Assembly: GCA_022844345.1 (NCBI GenBank)
Contig: JALHLU010000003.1
Coordinates: forward strand, 248,001-312,000
Reading direction: 5' to 3'
DNA: 64,000 bases
From: Hyphomonadaceae bacterium
GTDB lineage: Bacteria; Pseudomonadota; Alphaproteobacteria; Caulobacterales; Hyphomonadaceae
Every line of letters begins with the position of its first letter. Position 1 is the stretch's first letter. The notes under the pieces were generated by a model that made no database searches, had not been told where the DNA came from, and saw nothing but the letters and a program-made list of their open reading frames with translations. Below are positions 63,275-64,000 of the stretch, one piece after another. The position numbers and the translations under genes are program-made.

Positions 63275-63928
63275 GTGATCAAGCACCTGCCCAATGCCCT
63301 GACGCTGCTTCGCCTCGTCCTCGCGCCGTTGGTTGCGCTGGCGGTATGGCAGTCGCTGGCGATACCGGCGGACGCAGCACTCACGGCGCCTCAAGCGTTC
63401 GCGCCGCTGAAGGCGCAGGCGCAGGGATGGGCGCTGGCGGCGGCCATCATGTTCGTGCTGGCGGCGCTGACCGACCTGTTCGACGGCATGGCCGCGCGGG
63501 CGCTGAATGCACATTCCAAATTCGGCCGCATCATTGATCCGATCGCGGACAAGGCGCTGGTGGGCCTGCCGCTTGTTGTGCTGTCCGTGATTGCGCTGCT
63601 GCAGGCCTGGCCGCTGGCGCTTCCCATCGCGCTTGCATCGGCGGTGATCGTGGGACGGGACCTGCTGATAACGTGGCTGCGATTCAGGGCGCCGGATGGC
63701 GAAGGCGTGCGCGTGTCGCAACTGGCGAAATGGAAGACGGCGGTGGAGCTGGTGGCCGTGGGCATCCCGATTCTGATTTCGGCCGCGCCTTCGGTTGTCT
63801 CCGCGCTTGGCGCTGGCGACGGTTTTGCCGTGTCGGACATGCTTGTGATGGCTTGGGTTGGCGTTCTGGCGCTGGCCGCAGCGCTATCGGCCTACACGGC
63901 CTCGCAATACCTGCTTGCCCGATCCTGA
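63275..63928 (+). CDS. pgsA: CDP-diacylglycerol-glycerol-3-phosphate 3-phosphatidyltransferase
   Basis: The product has 217 residues. The CDP-alcohol phosphatidyltransferase motif DG-x2-AR-x8-G-x3-D-x3-D is complete (DLFDGMAARALNAHSKFGR, then IIDPIADK). It starts IKHLPNALTLLRLVLAPLVAL and has about five hydrophobic helices. It makes phosphatidylglycerol phosphate for membranes. GTG 63275 follows AAGGAA. A GC-rich hairpin follows it at 63954. Confidence 0.95.
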   Translation: MIKHLPNALTLLRLVLAPLVALAVWQSLAIPADAALTAPQAFAPLKAQAQGWALAAAIMFVLAALTDLFDGMAARALNAHSKFGRIIDPIADKALVGLPLVVLSVIALLQAWPLALPIALASAVIVGRDLLITWLRFRAPDGEGVRVSQLAKWKTAVELVAVGIPILISAAPSVVSALGAGDGFAVSDMLVMAWVGVLALAAALSAYTASQYLLARS

Positions 63929-63953
63929 AATCCGGGAGGCCTCAAACATGATT

Positions 63954-63984
63954 GGCCGCGCCTGCGGGGGATGCAGGCGCGGCC
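63954..63984. terminator. 12-bp GC hairpin after pgsA
   Basis: GGCCGCGCCTGC at 63954 pairs exactly with GCAGGCGCGGCC at 63973 across a 7-base loop. There is no T-run after it. A possible new start (ATG 63948 after GGGAGG) overlaps it, but the window ends too soon to judge. Confidence 0.45.
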
Positions 63985-64000
63985 ACTACATGGCAAGCGG

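Noticed and set aside
63948-64000. Start of a new rightward gene at the right edge
   Set aside because: ATG 63948 follows GGGAGG, but the next 17 codons coincide with a 12-bp GC hairpin and no family can be seen before the window ends.
1-64000. CRISPR arrays, tRNA/rRNA genes, transposase genes
   Set aside because: I saw no regularly spaced repeats, no tRNA cloverleaf, no rRNA sequence and no transposase motifs on either strand.

Overview
This is G+C-rich chromosomal DNA (about two thirds G+C by eye) from an alphaproteobacterium, most likely a Caulobacterales/Hyphomonadaceae-type dimorphic or stalked bacterium. The strongest evidence is the order sciP - fliF - fliG - flbE/fliH - fliN - flbD - flhA - flhF - flhG, which includes the Caulobacter-type regulators SciP and FlbD. 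PhaR/PhaB, MetX/MetW and a TIGR02302/DUF4175 protein fit the same assignment. I saw no rRNA, tRNA or CRISPR array.

Layout. 1-13.3 kb: an edge-truncated TspO/MBR gene, lptM-lysA, a large DUF4175 membrane protein, a low-G+C membrane gene with a TIR-like layout, hpt, a zinc-ribbon protein, ftsE-ftsX-ydcF-plsC, and a convergent tyrC-hisC-chorismate mutase-like block. 13.4-19.8 kb: metX-metW, a P-II protein, a methyltransferase, gloB, then a DUF559 nuclease gene bracketed by about 53-bp inverted repeats, and a cupin gene. 19.9-33 kb: phaB/phaR, DUF2332, an alcohol dehydrogenase, RidA, thiolase, dodecin, enoyl-CoA hydratase, mnmA, an HD phosphohydrolase with a HEPN-like protein and a zinc ribbon, and a quinoprotein dehydrogenase. 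33-36.8 kb: a Crp/Fnr regulator, a HisKA_2-type kinase and a tannase-family esterase.

36.9-53.8 kb is the flagellar cluster. flgL-flgK read leftward and fliK-flgD-flgE read rightward from a shared 463-bp region. That region holds a sigma-54-type -24/-12 element facing each way. Next come sciP and the fliF-to-flhG operon, preceded by two CtrA-like boxes and a hairpin followed by six T. The inferred hierarchy is that CtrA drives the basal-body/export operon, SciP restrains CtrA, and FlbD (encoded in that operon) with sigma-54 activates the hook genes.

53.8-64 kb: a Sel1/TPR-like lipoprotein, an SPFH-like membrane protein, an FAD-linked oxidase, a ricin-type lectin, an SDR, a MerR regulator whose start codon lies inside a 29-bp dyad, a TonB receptor with His/Glu-rich loops behind Zur-like dyads, and pgsA. 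The most unusual items are the repeat-bracketed DUF559 element, the low-G+C TIR-like membrane gene, the fliF leader, the MerR dyad and the HEPN-like cluster.
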